Assembly: GCA_018267515.1 (NCBI GenBank)
Contig: JAFDYJ010000010.1
Coordinates: 29,981 to 93,980, forward strand
Direction of reading: 5' to 3'
Source: Bacteroidota bacterium
GTDB taxonomy: Bacteria > Bacteroidota > Bacteroidia > Chitinophagales > Chitinophagaceae
DNA: 64,000 nt
This document shows positions 28,260 through 38,150 of the stretch, piece by piece; position 1 is the stretch's first letter, and every line of letters begins with the position of its first letter. A program made the translations under genes and the position numbers. Under the pieces are notes generated by a model, which searched no databases, had not been told where the DNA came from, and saw only the letters and a program-made list of their open reading frames with translations.

Positions 28260-29312
28260 ATGCCTGATTCTGCACCACCTCCTCTGCCTCCTCCTTCGTC
28301 TCCGAAATCTTCGGGTCTGAAGTTCCATAGTTCTACCATGATTCGAAATATAATAACCGGTGTTATTACAACTGTAATTGGAGCCGTTATATTATATTTC
28401 TTAAAATTTAATGAACATAAAGATTCACATGATATAGATTCACTACTTGTTAAAGAAGCCACCGGCAATGCATGGAAATCATATGTATCGGCTGAAAATG
28501 TTTTTTATAATAACATGCAAACTTACCAGGCAAACTATTCTATTAACGGATTTGATCATTTTAAAGAAGCTACCCTCAATGAATTTGAACATTTTGACTC
28601 AGATCTGAAAAGAATTCAGAATACAAAAAACCTGGATCCTTCATTTCTGTCAATGCTGGAAAATCGTAAAAAAATCAATGATGAATCAAAAGTCAAATAC
28701 AGGAAGTACCTTGACAATTATTACAGCATCTCTCAAAGTATTACAGACCCAACGGAACGAAATAACAAACTGAATACTGAAACACAACGATTCCTTGACG
28801 AACGCAGGGAAAGGGATCAGTTATTTGCAAACTCAATTGAAGAGCTTTGCAAAACACTAACAGACAAATATTCAGGCAATTTTGTGAAATCCAGCCTGGC
28901 TATGTATCAAGCCGTACAACAAACCAATTCAAACAATCAAAATAACCAGTCCTCGAATTCCGGAACAGGTTCTGATGTTTATAGAAATAAAGCCGGGGCA
29001 GATACTAATAAAACAAATAACTATAATCCGGGTACAATGGACCGGGCAATGATCGTCGGGACCTGGATAAGGAGTACTAACTATTTATACCACTATCCTG
29101 ATGGCAGAATGTATTACTATTTCAGTAATGGAGACAGTACTTATGGAAGCTGGGAAATTTATAATAACCAGCTTTATCATTACTACAATCAATATTATGG
29201 TGCAGGCAACAGGTGGGTATATAATATTTCTAACCTGACGGAAAATTTATTTTCTATTACCTTATCCGATTCACCATTTACACGGTTTGATTTTGTCAGG
29301 AACAATAATTGA
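28260..29312 (+). CDS. Single-pass membrane protein with lipocalin-like C-terminal domain (paralogue A)
   Basis: A 350-residue protein I cannot name. It has a proline-rich N-terminus (residues 2-15), one membrane segment (MIRNIITGVITTVIGAVILY, about 27-46), a long charged, probably helical region with many Lys/Glu/Asn, an Asn/Gln-rich linker (near 220-240), and a C-terminal beta-rich domain of about 90 residues with a lipocalin-like start (VGTWIRS) and a strand pair around YGSWEIYNNQLYHYY. The next gene encodes a clear paralogue with the same order. Topology is probably N-in, with the domain outside the inner membrane. Confidence 0.75.
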   Translation: MPDSAPPPLPPPSSPKSSGLKFHSSTMIRNIITGVITTVIGAVILYFLKFNEHKDSHDIDSLLVKEATGNAWKSYVSAENVFYNNMQTYQANYSINGFDHFKEATLNEFEHFDSDLKRIQNTKNLDPSFLSMLENRKKINDESKVKYRKYLDNYYSISQSITDPTERNNKLNTETQRFLDERRERDQLFANSIEELCKTLTDKYSGNFVKSSLAMYQAVQQTNSNNQNNQSSNSGTGSDVYRNKAGADTNKTNNYNPGTMDRAMIVGTWIRSTNYLYHYPDGRMYYYFSNGDSTYGSWEIYNNQLYHYYNQYYGAGNRWVYNISNLTENLFSITLSDSPFTRFDFVRNNN

Positions 29313-29400
29313 TATTCGCTTAACAATAAATTTTAAACCGTAATTCCTTTTTCAATTACAGGCGATATTGTAAATTGTCGGCTTAAATATAATATATAAC

Positions 29401-30231
29401 ATGGCAGGTGGACCTCCTCCTTTACGTTCTTCCGGCAGTACTGCGTTAAAAAATATCGTAATCGGTGTTATAACAACTGTTTTGGCAAGCTCAATTGTTT
29501 ATTTTCTTGGATTTCAAAACAAACAGGCTGACAAAGATGAAATCCAGAAAAAGAAAGAAGCTACTATGGATGCCTGGAATTCATTAATGTTTTATGAAAA
29601 ACAATTCAGAGAAACAGGTACCCGGATGGTTTGCTTAGATGATACATCAGAAATGTCTGACCGGATCTTAATTGAATATGACAAGATTATAAAGAATATC
29701 AGCAATATCGAGAAAGTGGCAAACGTTGACAACCGGCTTGTTTCTTTAATTGATCGCAGGATTGCAACATTAACCGATAAAAGAAAAGCGACAGCAGATT
29801 ACAATAATACTATTCTTTCTACTGACATAAGTGAAGATACTGCAGCAGCAATTGCATTATACAATAATTTTATTTCGAAAATGAATGCATTTGAATACCG
29901 TGATACTGCATTTATCAATGGAGTCAGCAATGAACTCACAAAAAAATACAACACGAAATTCAGCATACCCGGGCCGACAATAATAACTCCGGAGCTCTTA
30001 TTTGGTAACTGGACAGTGGATCGGGACAAATATTTAAACCTCAAAAAGGATAATACTTTTTCTTTTAATATGGACTCGATTGATTATCCCGGAAGATGGT
30101 CGCTGGATAATCTGACCCTTCACTTCAACTTCTTTGATGGTAGCAGTATTGATTATATTATTAATTCCGGAGGTCAAAACTTTTTGCTGACCAATGACGG
30201 TAACGGAACCCCCCACTTTTTTTGTCGTTGA
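29401..30231 (+). CDS. Single-pass membrane protein with lipocalin-like C-terminal domain (paralogue B)
   Basis: A 276-residue paralogue of the preceding gene. A short Pro/Gly-rich N-terminus (AGGPPPLR) is followed by a membrane segment sharing the pattern IxGVITTV and YFLxF, a charged helical region, and a beta-rich C-terminal domain beginning LFGNWTVDRDKYLNLKK with WSLDNLTLHF. The Asn/Gln linker of paralogue A is missing, which explains the shorter length. One free cysteine lies two residues from the end (FFCR). Both genes have similar short AT-rich leaders containing TTGTAAATT followed by CGG. Function unknown. Confidence 0.75.
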   Translation: MAGGPPPLRSSGSTALKNIVIGVITTVLASSIVYFLGFQNKQADKDEIQKKKEATMDAWNSLMFYEKQFRETGTRMVCLDDTSEMSDRILIEYDKIIKNISNIEKVANVDNRLVSLIDRRIATLTDKRKATADYNNTILSTDISEDTAAAIALYNNFISKMNAFEYRDTAFINGVSNELTKKYNTKFSIPGPTIITPELLFGNWTVDRDKYLNLKKDNTFSFNMDSIDYPGRWSLDNLTLHFNFFDGSSIDYIINSGGQNFLLTNDGNGTPHFFCR

Positions 30232-30309
30232 TCTTTTACTGCTATACCACTTACCGGTAGGTATTTAGAAAATTATTTTTTCTATCTTCAATCCGATAAC
30301 ATCCGGATT

Positions 30310-31857
30310 ATGCTGGTAAAAACATTTGGTAGTGCTGTATATGGTGTAGAAGCCATCTCCATTACAATAGAAGTAAATATGATGGCAACTGCAAAAGATC
30401 CAATGATTGTAGGCTTACCGGACAATGCTGTGAAAGAAAGCCTTCAAAGAGTGGAAAGCACAATCAAAACCAACGGGTTCATTATGCCCCGTACAAAAAT
30501 TGTAGTAAACCTGGCTCCGGCAGATATAAAAAAGAGCGGAACCGCTTTCGATCTCCCCATTGCATTAGGTATATTAGGTTCGTCCGGACAATTGAAAAAT
30601 TTTGAGCTGCTTCAGCAATACCTGATCATGGGAGAATTAAGTCTCGATGGCGAAATCCGACCCATTAAAGGAGCATTACCTATAGCTATACAGGCAAGAA
30701 AAGAAGGATTCAAAGGATTGATTGTTCCGAAATCCAATGCCCGTGAAGCGGGGATGGTAAACAATATTAATGTTTATGGAATCAGCCATATCAAAGAAGT
30801 AATTGATTTTTTTGAAAACAATGAAGAGGGCTTAGAATCAACCTTTGTAAATACCAGGGATGAATTTTTTCATTCCCAATACGATTTTGAAATTGACTTT
30901 TCCGATGTAAAAGGACAGGAAAATATCAAAAGAGCATTGGAGATTGCCGCAGCAGGCGGACATAATGCCATTTTAATTGGTCCACCCGGTGCAGGAAAAA
31001 CCATGCTGGCAAAAAGATTACCCACCATTTTACCTCCCCTGTCATTACAGGAAGCTTTGGAAACAACAAAAATTCATTCCGTTGCCGGAAAACTTCCTGA
31101 AAATTCTACATTGATTTCAAAGCGTCCTTTTCGTTCTCCGCATCATACTATCAGTGATGTGGCACTGGTAGGCGGAGGTGGCATACCCCAGCCGGGTGAA
31201 ATTTCGTTAGCACACAATGGCGTTTTGTTTTTGGATGAACTACCGGAATTTAAAAGAACCGTATTGGAAGTTATGCGTCAACCCATGGAAGAAAGACGAG
31301 TAACCATCTCCCGGGCAAAAGTAGCAGTAGATTTTCCAGCAAGTTTTATGCTGATTGCCTCAATGAATCCATGTCCTTGCGGATATTACAATCATCCTGA
31401 AAAGGAATGTACCTGTCCGCCCGGTGCAGTTCAAAAATACCTGAATAAAATTTCCGGGCCTTTACTCGACAGGATTGACCTGCATGTGGAAGTTACACCG
31501 GTTCCCTTCAGTGAACTCTCTTCAATTAAAACTTCAGAGACATCATCTTCCATCCGGGACCGGGTCATCAAGGCAAGAGAAATTCAGGCAGAACGATACA
31601 AAACCTTTCCCGGCATTTATTGTAATGCACAGATGAGCAGTAAAATGCTGAAAGAAATTTGTGTTATTGATAAAGTGGGGCACAACTTATTAAAAACGGC
31701 AATGGAAAAATTGAATTTATCAGCCCGGGCCTATGATCGTATTTTAAAAGTATCCAGAACTATTGCTGATCTGTCAATATGCGATACTATAAAACCGGAA
31801 CACCTGGCTGAAGCGATTCAATACCGGAGCCTTGACAGAGAAGGGTGGGCAGGATGA
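30310..31857 (+). CDS. comM: YifB/ComM family Mg-chelatase-like AAA+ ATPase
   Basis: A 515-residue AAA+ protein of the ComM/YifB family. ComM in Vibrio is a hexameric helicase that helps branch migration during natural transformation; whether it does this here is inference. The N-terminal ChlI-like domain comes first (VGLPDNAVKES), then Walker A GPPGAGKT, Walker B GVLFLDELPEF, the Mg-chelatase-like block with cysteines (MNPCPCGYY, then CTCPPG) and the C-terminal helical domain with SARAYDR. A 6-base inverted repeat directly abuts the ATG. Confidence 0.92.
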   Translation: MLVKTFGSAVYGVEAISITIEVNMMATAKDPMIVGLPDNAVKESLQRVESTIKTNGFIMPRTKIVVNLAPADIKKSGTAFDLPIALGILGSSGQLKNFELLQQYLIMGELSLDGEIRPIKGALPIAIQARKEGFKGLIVPKSNAREAGMVNNINVYGISHIKEVIDFFENNEEGLESTFVNTRDEFFHSQYDFEIDFSDVKGQENIKRALEIAAAGGHNAILIGPPGAGKTMLAKRLPTILPPLSLQEALETTKIHSVAGKLPENSTLISKRPFRSPHHTISDVALVGGGGIPQPGEISLAHNGVLFLDELPEFKRTVLEVMRQPMEERRVTISRAKVAVDFPASFMLIASMNPCPCGYYNHPEKECTCPPGAVQKYLNKISGPLLDRIDLHVEVTPVPFSELSSIKTSETSSSIRDRVIKAREIQAERYKTFPGIYCNAQMSSKMLKEICVIDKVGHNLLKTAMEKLNLSARAYDRILKVSRTIADLSICDTIKPEHLAEAIQYRSLDREGWAG

Positions 31858-32003
31858 TACAAAGAATTCCTGATCCAGGTTCTCAATTCCGATCCCTAAC
31901 CAATTTTCGCTTTCCTTCACTCCTGTTATTTTGTCCTGTTTTCCGAACTTGTACGATGTTTGTGAAATAATTCCTTTTTGCTTCCTTACCAACGAGTACA
32001 ATT

Positions 32004-33791
32004 ATGAAGATTCTTTTTAAATACCTGAAACCCCATAAATGGCTGGTAGCCCTGGTGATGGCATTGGCCGCATTTAATGTAGGCTTTTCATTGATAGACC
32101 CCATACTTTTTGGGAAGCTGATCAACATGGCTAATGCATACATGATTCAGAAATTCGATGCTGCCCGGTTTTTTAATTCATTTTCCTGGCGTCAGCCCGG
32201 CGTTTGGTATATTGTTGTCCTCTCTATTTCCGTAGCGATGATCAGCCGTCTTGCAAAAAATTTCCAGGACTATTTTTTAAATGTAGTAATTCAGAAATTC
32301 GGAGCCAAGGTTTTTACAGATGGATTGCAACATGCTATGAAACTTCCTTACCAGGAATTTGAAGATCAGCGAAGTGGTGAAACTCTTTCAGTGTTGACGA
32401 AAGTCCGCAGTGACGTTGAAAAATTTATGATCAGCTTCATCAATATCCTCTTCAGTGTGTTCATAGGAATTTTATTCGTATTCACTTATGCCGCCCTGTT
32501 TATTCACTGGAGCATTCCTTTAGCTTACCTCGGAGGCATTTCAATTTTGACTGTCATCACCAATTTACTAAGTAAAAAAATTAAAAGCATACAACGAAAT
32601 ATCGTTAACCAAACCACTGCACTGGCAGGATCAACAACAGAATCACTTCGAAATATTGAATTAGTGAAGAGCCTGGGCCTGACTCACCAGGAAGTCAATC
32701 GGCTGAATAAAAACACATATAAAATTCTGGGGCTCGAGCTTGCAAAAGTAAAACGTATCCGGAGTATCAGTTTTATCCAAGGTACCATGGTAAATACACT
32801 GAGGCAGGTCATTCTCTTTATCCTGATGTGGTTGATCTTCCACGATAAAATGGATGCGGGGCAATTGGTGACCATGCAGATATTTTCATTTTTTGTTTTT
32901 GGTCCTTTGCAGGAAATCGGAAATATTCTGCTTTCTTATCGTGAAGCGGAAGCCTCTTTAAATAATTTTGACAACCTGATGAAAAAAGCTCCTGAAACGG
33001 AACCGGCTCATCCAAAACATTTAGGGATTATTGAAACTCTTTCATTTCGCCACGTGGCCTTTCAACATCAAACGGCTTCACAAAAAGCAATTAACGATAT
33101 CAGCTTCGATGTTAAAGTGGGTGAAACCATTGCTTTCGTTGGACCGAGTGGCAGCGGCAAAACAACATTGATGAAATTATTAGTAGGTCTATATCGTCCG
33201 CAACAGGGAAAAATTTTATACAATAATTCCGACGAAACAGAAATCAAATTTGATGATCTGCGCAATCAGATCGGATTCGTGACACAAGAAACCAATTTAT
33301 TCAGTGGCACCATTAAGGAAAATCTTTTATTTGTAAATCCGGGAGCTGATGAAGAAGAAGTAATGGATGCATTGAACAAAGCTTCCTGCCAGAATTTATT
33401 AATACGGGCAGAAAAAGGCCTCGATACCATGATAGGAGAAGGAGGACTGAAATTAAGCGGAGGTGAAAAACAACGGTTATCCATTGCCCGTGCGTTGCTG
33501 CGAAAACCAAGACTGCTATTGTTTGACGAAGCCACTTCAGCACTGGATTCACTGACTGAAGAAGAAATTACAGATACCATAAAAGATATTTCCCGTGAAG
33601 GAACGCAGATCACTATTCTGATTGCACACCGCCTTTCCACAATCATGCATGCTGATAGAATTTATGTGTTGGAAAAAGGAGAAGTGGTTGAAACCGGGAA
33701 TCATGAATCCCTCCTGGATGAAAAAGGTCTGTATTATGCCATGTGGCGTCAGCAGATCGGTGAAAGAAAAAAGAAAGCGATTGCAGTATAA
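32004..33791 (+). CDS. ABC exporter, fused permease and ATPase
   Basis: A 595-residue half-transporter of the MsbA/multidrug exporter class. The first 310 residues hold about six membrane segments. The ATPase domain follows with Walker A GPSGSGKTTL, Q-loop (VTQETNLF), signature LSGGEKQRLSIARAL, Walker B LLLFDEATSALD and the switch His (IAHRLST). It would act as a homodimer or a heterodimer with an unlinked partner. Substrate (lipid, peptide or drug) cannot be told from sequence. It stands as a single gene. Confidence 0.92.
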   Translation: MKILFKYLKPHKWLVALVMALAAFNVGFSLIDPILFGKLINMANAYMIQKFDAARFFNSFSWRQPGVWYIVVLSISVAMISRLAKNFQDYFLNVVIQKFGAKVFTDGLQHAMKLPYQEFEDQRSGETLSVLTKVRSDVEKFMISFINILFSVFIGILFVFTYAALFIHWSIPLAYLGGISILTVITNLLSKKIKSIQRNIVNQTTALAGSTTESLRNIELVKSLGLTHQEVNRLNKNTYKILGLELAKVKRIRSISFIQGTMVNTLRQVILFILMWLIFHDKMDAGQLVTMQIFSFFVFGPLQEIGNILLSYREAEASLNNFDNLMKKAPETEPAHPKHLGIIETLSFRHVAFQHQTASQKAINDISFDVKVGETIAFVGPSGSGKTTLMKLLVGLYRPQQGKILYNNSDETEIKFDDLRNQIGFVTQETNLFSGTIKENLLFVNPGADEEEVMDALNKASCQNLLIRAEKGLDTMIGEGGLKLSGGEKQRLSIARALLRKPRLLLFDEATSALDSLTEEEITDTIKDISREGTQITILIAHRLSTIMHADRIYVLEKGEVVETGNHESLLDEKGLYYAMWRQQIGERKKKAIAV

Positions 33792-33823
33792 AACTTTCTT
33801 CAATTGCAGAACAACCCACTGTT

Positions 33824-36292
33824 TTAAAAAATCAATGGGATATTTATTTTAAGTCCTAAATTTCTTCCCATATTATAAATACCATGAAATCCTCTTGGAT
33901 CCTCAGGATAGGGCTCAAAGTATTTGAGCCGGCTTAAATGATCCTGGTAAGCTATATTAAATAAATTATTGCCCATTAAATAAAAATTACAGACCACCTG
34001 CCCTTTCTTATTTGTAATACCGATTCCGGCACCAGCGTTAAACAAAGCGTATCCGGGTGTTGGAGTTTCTGTATTATCCAGCAGGTACACCCGGTTCTGT
34101 GCTGCATAATAGGCTAATTGAATTTTTATGAATCCATTTACCAGGTGATGTGATTTGATATCAAAATCATATTGAACCTCAGAAGTTCCATGCAGAGGAG
34201 GAATAAACGGCACATATCGGTTACTGTCTGTTTTCAAACCGGGCTTAAATGAATTATTATTTCCATAAACGACCGATATGCTATTTTCAAAATGTAATGC
34301 TTTAACAGGATGAAAATCCATGCTCAGCTCCCCGCCATACAATTGCACTTTTCCCTGGCGAAATTGATAGGTTGGAAATTCCACCGATCCGGAAAGGCTC
34401 AGAGAATCGCCACCTTTCATAGAGGCCAGTCGTTGATTGTAGATGTAATTGGAAAGGGTATTATTAAAAATGCTGAAATCTATTACAATATGTTTTGAGT
34501 TATACGAAAATCCCAGGTCTTCCTGTAAACTGAATTCCGGCTGAAAAACTGAGTTACCCAACTGGTAAACTCCTGTTCCGGGATGCACACCACTTGCTGT
34601 AACTTCTGAAATATTCGGTGCCCGGTAGCCCCGGGCAATGTTTGCCTTAATTGAAATCTTATCATTAAAATTATAAGTAACTCCTATGCTCCCTGAAACT
34701 CCGGAAAAACGATGACTGTACGTAGGAAATAGTTTATCGGCTGTAAGAGTATCTGATCCATAAACCGGCTGATCAAATCCGGTTACAGGTGCAGGGATAG
34801 TGAATAATGATTCACTCTTTAAGAAACGATAATCATAACGAAGCCCACCTGCAATATCCAGTTTATCGAAAGTTTTTTTGAGTAATGCGAAAAGGCCCAA
34901 ATCAAACTGCCGGTAAGCAGGAATTACAAACTCCGTTCCCCGGGCGACATTATTTGACTGGTACATCCCGTTTGCCCCAATGGATAAATTCCATCCATCC
35001 AGTTGCGGTAGATAATATTTGACATCATAAGAAAGCGTATTCAGCTCCAGGTCTAACCCCGGTATATCAGGGTATTGCGGATGACTAAACTCTTTGCGGA
35101 TACTTTTCTGGAATCCAAGATTGACACCAATGCGGCTTTCACCCATTCGAAAACTATTTCCCGAATAAACTCGGTAATGCTGCACATGCTGATGCAAATC
35201 ACTAATGGCATAAGATGTTAATACATCCTCCGGTACTATGGGCCTGAAATTATCTTCCTCTGTAATTTGCCTGGTAAATTTTCTTGATACAGAGTCCCTG
35301 CTGCCATCCGGTATTTCCTGCAGGTTATTATATAATGAAAAATTCAGGTGAGAATAGCCCCATTTGCTGTGGAGGCCTAATGCAATATTAGCATCTGTTT
35401 CATTAAATGCAGTGTTATATACTCTCTCATCAATCTTATTCCTGTAATCCTGAGCTTGTTTATGAGTAATTCGTCCCTTCCACTCTAATCCGTTTTTAGC
35501 AGCACCGAGCATGGCAGATCCTCCCAGCATTCCATTATTAGTTTGATATTCTAATATCACATCCCCTATTTTTTTTCCTTCAGAAGCCGGTTTGTAGGGA
35601 ATAAAATTAACTACACCGGCCAATGCATCCGAACCATAGCTCAGACTTGCCGGCCCTTTAATCACTTCAATTTTTTCGATGCTATACTGATCTACTTCTA
35701 CTCCGTGTTCATCTCCCCATTGTTGACCTTCCTGCCGGATACCGTCGGATAAAGTAAGTACACGGTTGTATCCCAACCCCCGTATAAAAGGTTTGGCAAC
35801 ATTTGCTCCCGTTGAGAGTGCACTGATTCCGGGAATCTTAGCAATAGCGTCAATAATATTGGTGCTCAGGTTTTTTTCAAGATAATCATGACTGACAGAT
35901 ATAATCGGGACAGGGCTCCTTTTAATTTGAGTGGCTTTTGACAAACCGGTAATTACCACTTCACTTTCTTCCACTGTGTTTTCCGGTAAAGCAAAGTCAG
36001 CTACCAGAGATCCCGTAATATTTAAATTTCTCGTAACCGATTTATGTCCTATATATCTTACTTCTACCAGGTAAGAGCCGGAAGGTAGCGATCTGAAAGC
36101 GTAATACCCCAAAGAATCCGCAATAACTGTAATTTGTAAATCAGGAATACTTACCGTTGCACTGGCAAGCGGGTCACCTGATTTTGCATCAGTAATTTTT
36201 CCCGATAAAGTTGATTTCTCCTGGCTGAATGCAGTGCCGGAAAAAAATATAATAAGACTTAATATAGCTGTAAAACTTTGTTTCATGCTCAA
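33824..36292 (-). CDS. TonB-dependent outer-membrane receptor, possibly for a metal or metal chelate
   Basis: An 822-residue receptor. After the signal peptide (ends GTAFSQ) comes a CarboxypepD_reg-like domain (about 27-110, LSGKITDAKSGDPLASATV), the plug (about 120-235, with RGLGYNRVLTLSDG and VIKGPASLSYGSDALAGVV), and a 22-strand-type barrel ending in a hydrophobic strand (KINIPLIF). The plug resembles HmuR/ZnuD-type receptors for haem or zinc. A small Cys/His-rich protein is encoded just upstream on the same strand, which supports a metal substrate. No SusD partner is present, so polysaccharide import is unlikely. ATG at 36286 is an equal alternative start. Confidence 0.88.
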   Translation of the reverse strand: MSMKQSFTAILSLIIFFSGTAFSQEKSTLSGKITDAKSGDPLASATVSIPDLQITVIADSLGYYAFRSLPSGSYLVEVRYIGHKSVTRNLNITGSLVADFALPENTVEESEVVITGLSKATQIKRSPVPIISVSHDYLEKNLSTNIIDAIAKIPGISALSTGANVAKPFIRGLGYNRVLTLSDGIRQEGQQWGDEHGVEVDQYSIEKIEVIKGPASLSYGSDALAGVVNFIPYKPASEGKKIGDVILEYQTNNGMLGGSAMLGAAKNGLEWKGRITHKQAQDYRNKIDERVYNTAFNETDANIALGLHSKWGYSHLNFSLYNNLQEIPDGSRDSVSRKFTRQITEEDNFRPIVPEDVLTSYAISDLHQHVQHYRVYSGNSFRMGESRIGVNLGFQKSIRKEFSHPQYPDIPGLDLELNTLSYDVKYYLPQLDGWNLSIGANGMYQSNNVARGTEFVIPAYRQFDLGLFALLKKTFDKLDIAGGLRYDYRFLKSESLFTIPAPVTGFDQPVYGSDTLTADKLFPTYSHRFSGVSGSIGVTYNFNDKISIKANIARGYRAPNISEVTASGVHPGTGVYQLGNSVFQPEFSLQEDLGFSYNSKHIVIDFSIFNNTLSNYIYNQRLASMKGGDSLSLSGSVEFPTYQFRQGKVQLYGGELSMDFHPVKALHFENSISVVYGNNNSFKPGLKTDSNRYVPFIPPLHGTSEVQYDFDIKSHHLVNGFIKIQLAYYAAQNRVYLLDNTETPTPGYALFNAGAGIGITNKKGQVVCNFYLMGNNLFNIAYQDHLSRLKYFEPYPEDPRGFHGIYNMGRNLGLKINIPLIF

Positions 36293-36381
36293 TGACCGGA
36301 ATGTGCCTGCACTAAAATATGAGATGCAGGAAGGTGAATAATAGATTAAAGAATGGCAATACTAAAAGCCCGAATAAAATA

Positions 36382-36711
36382 TCAGGAAAAATAAGCCGGG
36401 GGTGCTCTCAGGGACTGGAAGCAAAAAGAAAGAGATGAATAGGTATGTAAATCGAAAATTCCAACAACTGAATAATTAGCAACATGAGTTATTTCATATA
36501 CTGCATTATCATCGGCACAGGGCATAAAAAATTGATTAATGCAATGACAATTAACATTCAGTGATTTACTTTTATCTGCGACAAGAAGAGTTTTTTCAGG
36601 AGTAGTTGTATGCAGCCAAAAATGAAGATACATGCCTATGGCTACTTTCTGACTAAACAATATCAGAAAGAGAACAGCAAAACACTTAATGGAAAAACGG
36701 TTGGAACTCAT
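36382..36711 (-). CDS. Small exported Cys/His protein upstream of the TonB receptor
   Basis: A 109-residue protein with a hydrophobic N-terminal segment (about 10-26, AVLFLILFSQKVAIG) followed by HFWLH, a CHC motif (NCHCINQFFMPC), further histidines, a late cysteine, and an ending LRAPPAY that I associate with other small Bacteroidota exported proteins. I cannot name the family. The Cys/His pairs could bind a metal. The gene is 89 bases upstream of, and codirectional with, the TonB receptor gene, so the two are probably co-transcribed. Length and a clean frame support a real gene. Confidence 0.68.
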   Translation of the reverse strand: MSSNRFSIKCFAVLFLILFSQKVAIGMYLHFWLHTTTPEKTLLVADKSKSLNVNCHCINQFFMPCADDNAVYEITHVANYSVVGIFDLHTYSSLSFCFQSLRAPPAYFS

Positions 36712-36858
36712 TCTTCATCAAAAATATAATACCCGAAGTTAAATTCAATATAAACCGGATAGATTATGAAATATTCAAATATCCAATGAATCAATAATCT
36801 CTTCTATCAAGCTCAGATATAATACTATTTTCAAACTCAATGTTGATTACCGGAGCTC

Positions 36859-38037
36859 CTAAGGTAAATTTTCAATGATTCCCGCAATTCCCTGTCCACC
36901 TCCAACGCATGCGGTAACTAATCCGTATTTTTTATTTAATCGTTTCATATCATTCAGGATTTGAATGGTGAGTTTGCAACCGGTACAGCCGAGTGGATGT
37001 CCTAATGCTATTGCACCGCCATTAATATTTACAATTTCCGGATTCAATCCCACTTCACGGATTACAGTCAGTGATTGCGAAGCAAAAGCTTCATTCAACT
37101 CTATCAAATCTATTTGAGAAAGATTCATTCCGGATTGTTTCAACACCTTAGGAATGGCTGCCACCGGGCCGATACCCATAATACGGGGATGCACGCCTGC
37201 AACTGAACAATAAGCTAACCTTCCGATGGGTTTTAATTGTAATTCATTCATCATTTTTTCTCCCATCACGATTACAAAAGCTGCACCATCGGATGTCTGT
37301 GAAGAATTTCCAGCGGTCACCGATCCGCCTGCAGCAAATACCGGTTTTAATTTTGCAAGAACTTCCAATGAAGTATCAGCTCTCGGGCCTTCATCGGTAT
37401 CTACAACGTAATTTCTTTTTTGCCTTTTTCCTTTATCATCCACATATACTTCTTCTACATTGATGGGTAATATTCCTGATTTGAAATAACCATTTTTTAT
37501 AGCATTGATTGCTTTCTGATGAGAGTGAAAAGAAAATTCATCCTGCGCTTCACGGCTGACATTAAATTCTTTTGCTACTGCTTCAGCCGTCAATCCCATT
37601 CCTAAGTAATAGTCCGGATCATCCTTTGCAATTGAATAAGACGGTACCGTTTTCCAACCTGCAGTAGGAACCAGGCTCATACTTTCAGTACCCCCCGCAA
37701 TAATGCAATCCGCCAATCCCATTCTGATCTTTGCAGTGGCAATGGAAATTGTTTCCAGGCCTGAAGCACAATAGCGGTTCACTGTCATACCCGGCACATC
37801 AAATCCCAATGCTCTGGCTGCAATGATACGACCCACCTGTAATCCCTGTTCTGCTTCCGGTACTGCGTTGCCTACAATCACATCATCCACCCGTTTGGCT
37901 TCCAACTGAGGCACAGAAGACATCAATCCTTTTATCACATCTATTGCCAGGTCATCCGGACGATAAAACCGGAATCCCCCCCTTTTTGCTTTGCCAACAG
38001 CTGTTCTGTATCCCGCAATAATATATGCTTCCTGCAT
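36859..38037 (-). CDS. fadA: Acetyl-CoA C-acyltransferase (thiolase)
   Basis: A 392-residue thiolase. The nucleophilic cysteine lies in [10 protein letters not shown], the second thiolase block is [17 protein letters not shown] (His and first conserved Gly set) and the C-terminal catalytic Cys is in [10 protein letters not shown]. Residue layout fits thiolase I, which cleaves 3-ketoacyl-CoA in fatty-acid oxidation, although an acetoacetyl-CoA thiolase cannot be excluded. No fadB-like partner is adjacent in the window. It is divergent from pyrD with 113 bases between starts. Confidence 0.9.
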   Translation of the reverse strand: MQEAYIIAGYRTAVGKAKRGGFRFYRPDDLAIDVIKGLMSSVPQLEAKRVDDVIVGNAVPEAEQGLQVGRIIAARALGFDVPGMTVNRYCASGLETISIATAKIRMGLADCIIAGGTESMSLVPTAGWKTVPSYSIAKDDPDYYLGMGLTAEAVAKEFNVSREAQDEFSFHSHQKAINAIKNGYFKSGILPINVEEVYVDDKGKRQKRNYVVDTDEGPRADTSLEVLAKLKPVFAAGGSVTAGNSSQTSDGAAFVIVMGEKMMNELQLKPIGRLAYCSVAGVHPRIMGIGPVAAIPKVLKQSGMNLSQIDLIELNEAFASQSLTVIREVGLNPEIVNINGGAIALGHPLGCTGCKLTIQILNDMKRLNKKYGLVTACVGGGQGIAGIIENLP

Positions 38038-38133
38038 AAAGAAAAGTTTTTAAAGGTTTAAGATGCCAGCCCTTCTCTAAAATCATCTCAATTTCACCAA
38101 AGTTAACAACAAAAGACATCCGTAAAGTTCTGT

Positions 38134-38141
38134 TATCTTCG
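38134..38141 (+). promoter_or_regulatory. -7 promoter element of pyrD-terC
   Basis: TATCTTCG ends 9 bases before the ATG at 38151, giving a predicted leader of about 6 bases. The -33 element is weak. An out-of-frame ATG (38143) also lies in this interval. Confidence 0.45.
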
Positions 38142-38150
38142 CATGCCTGT

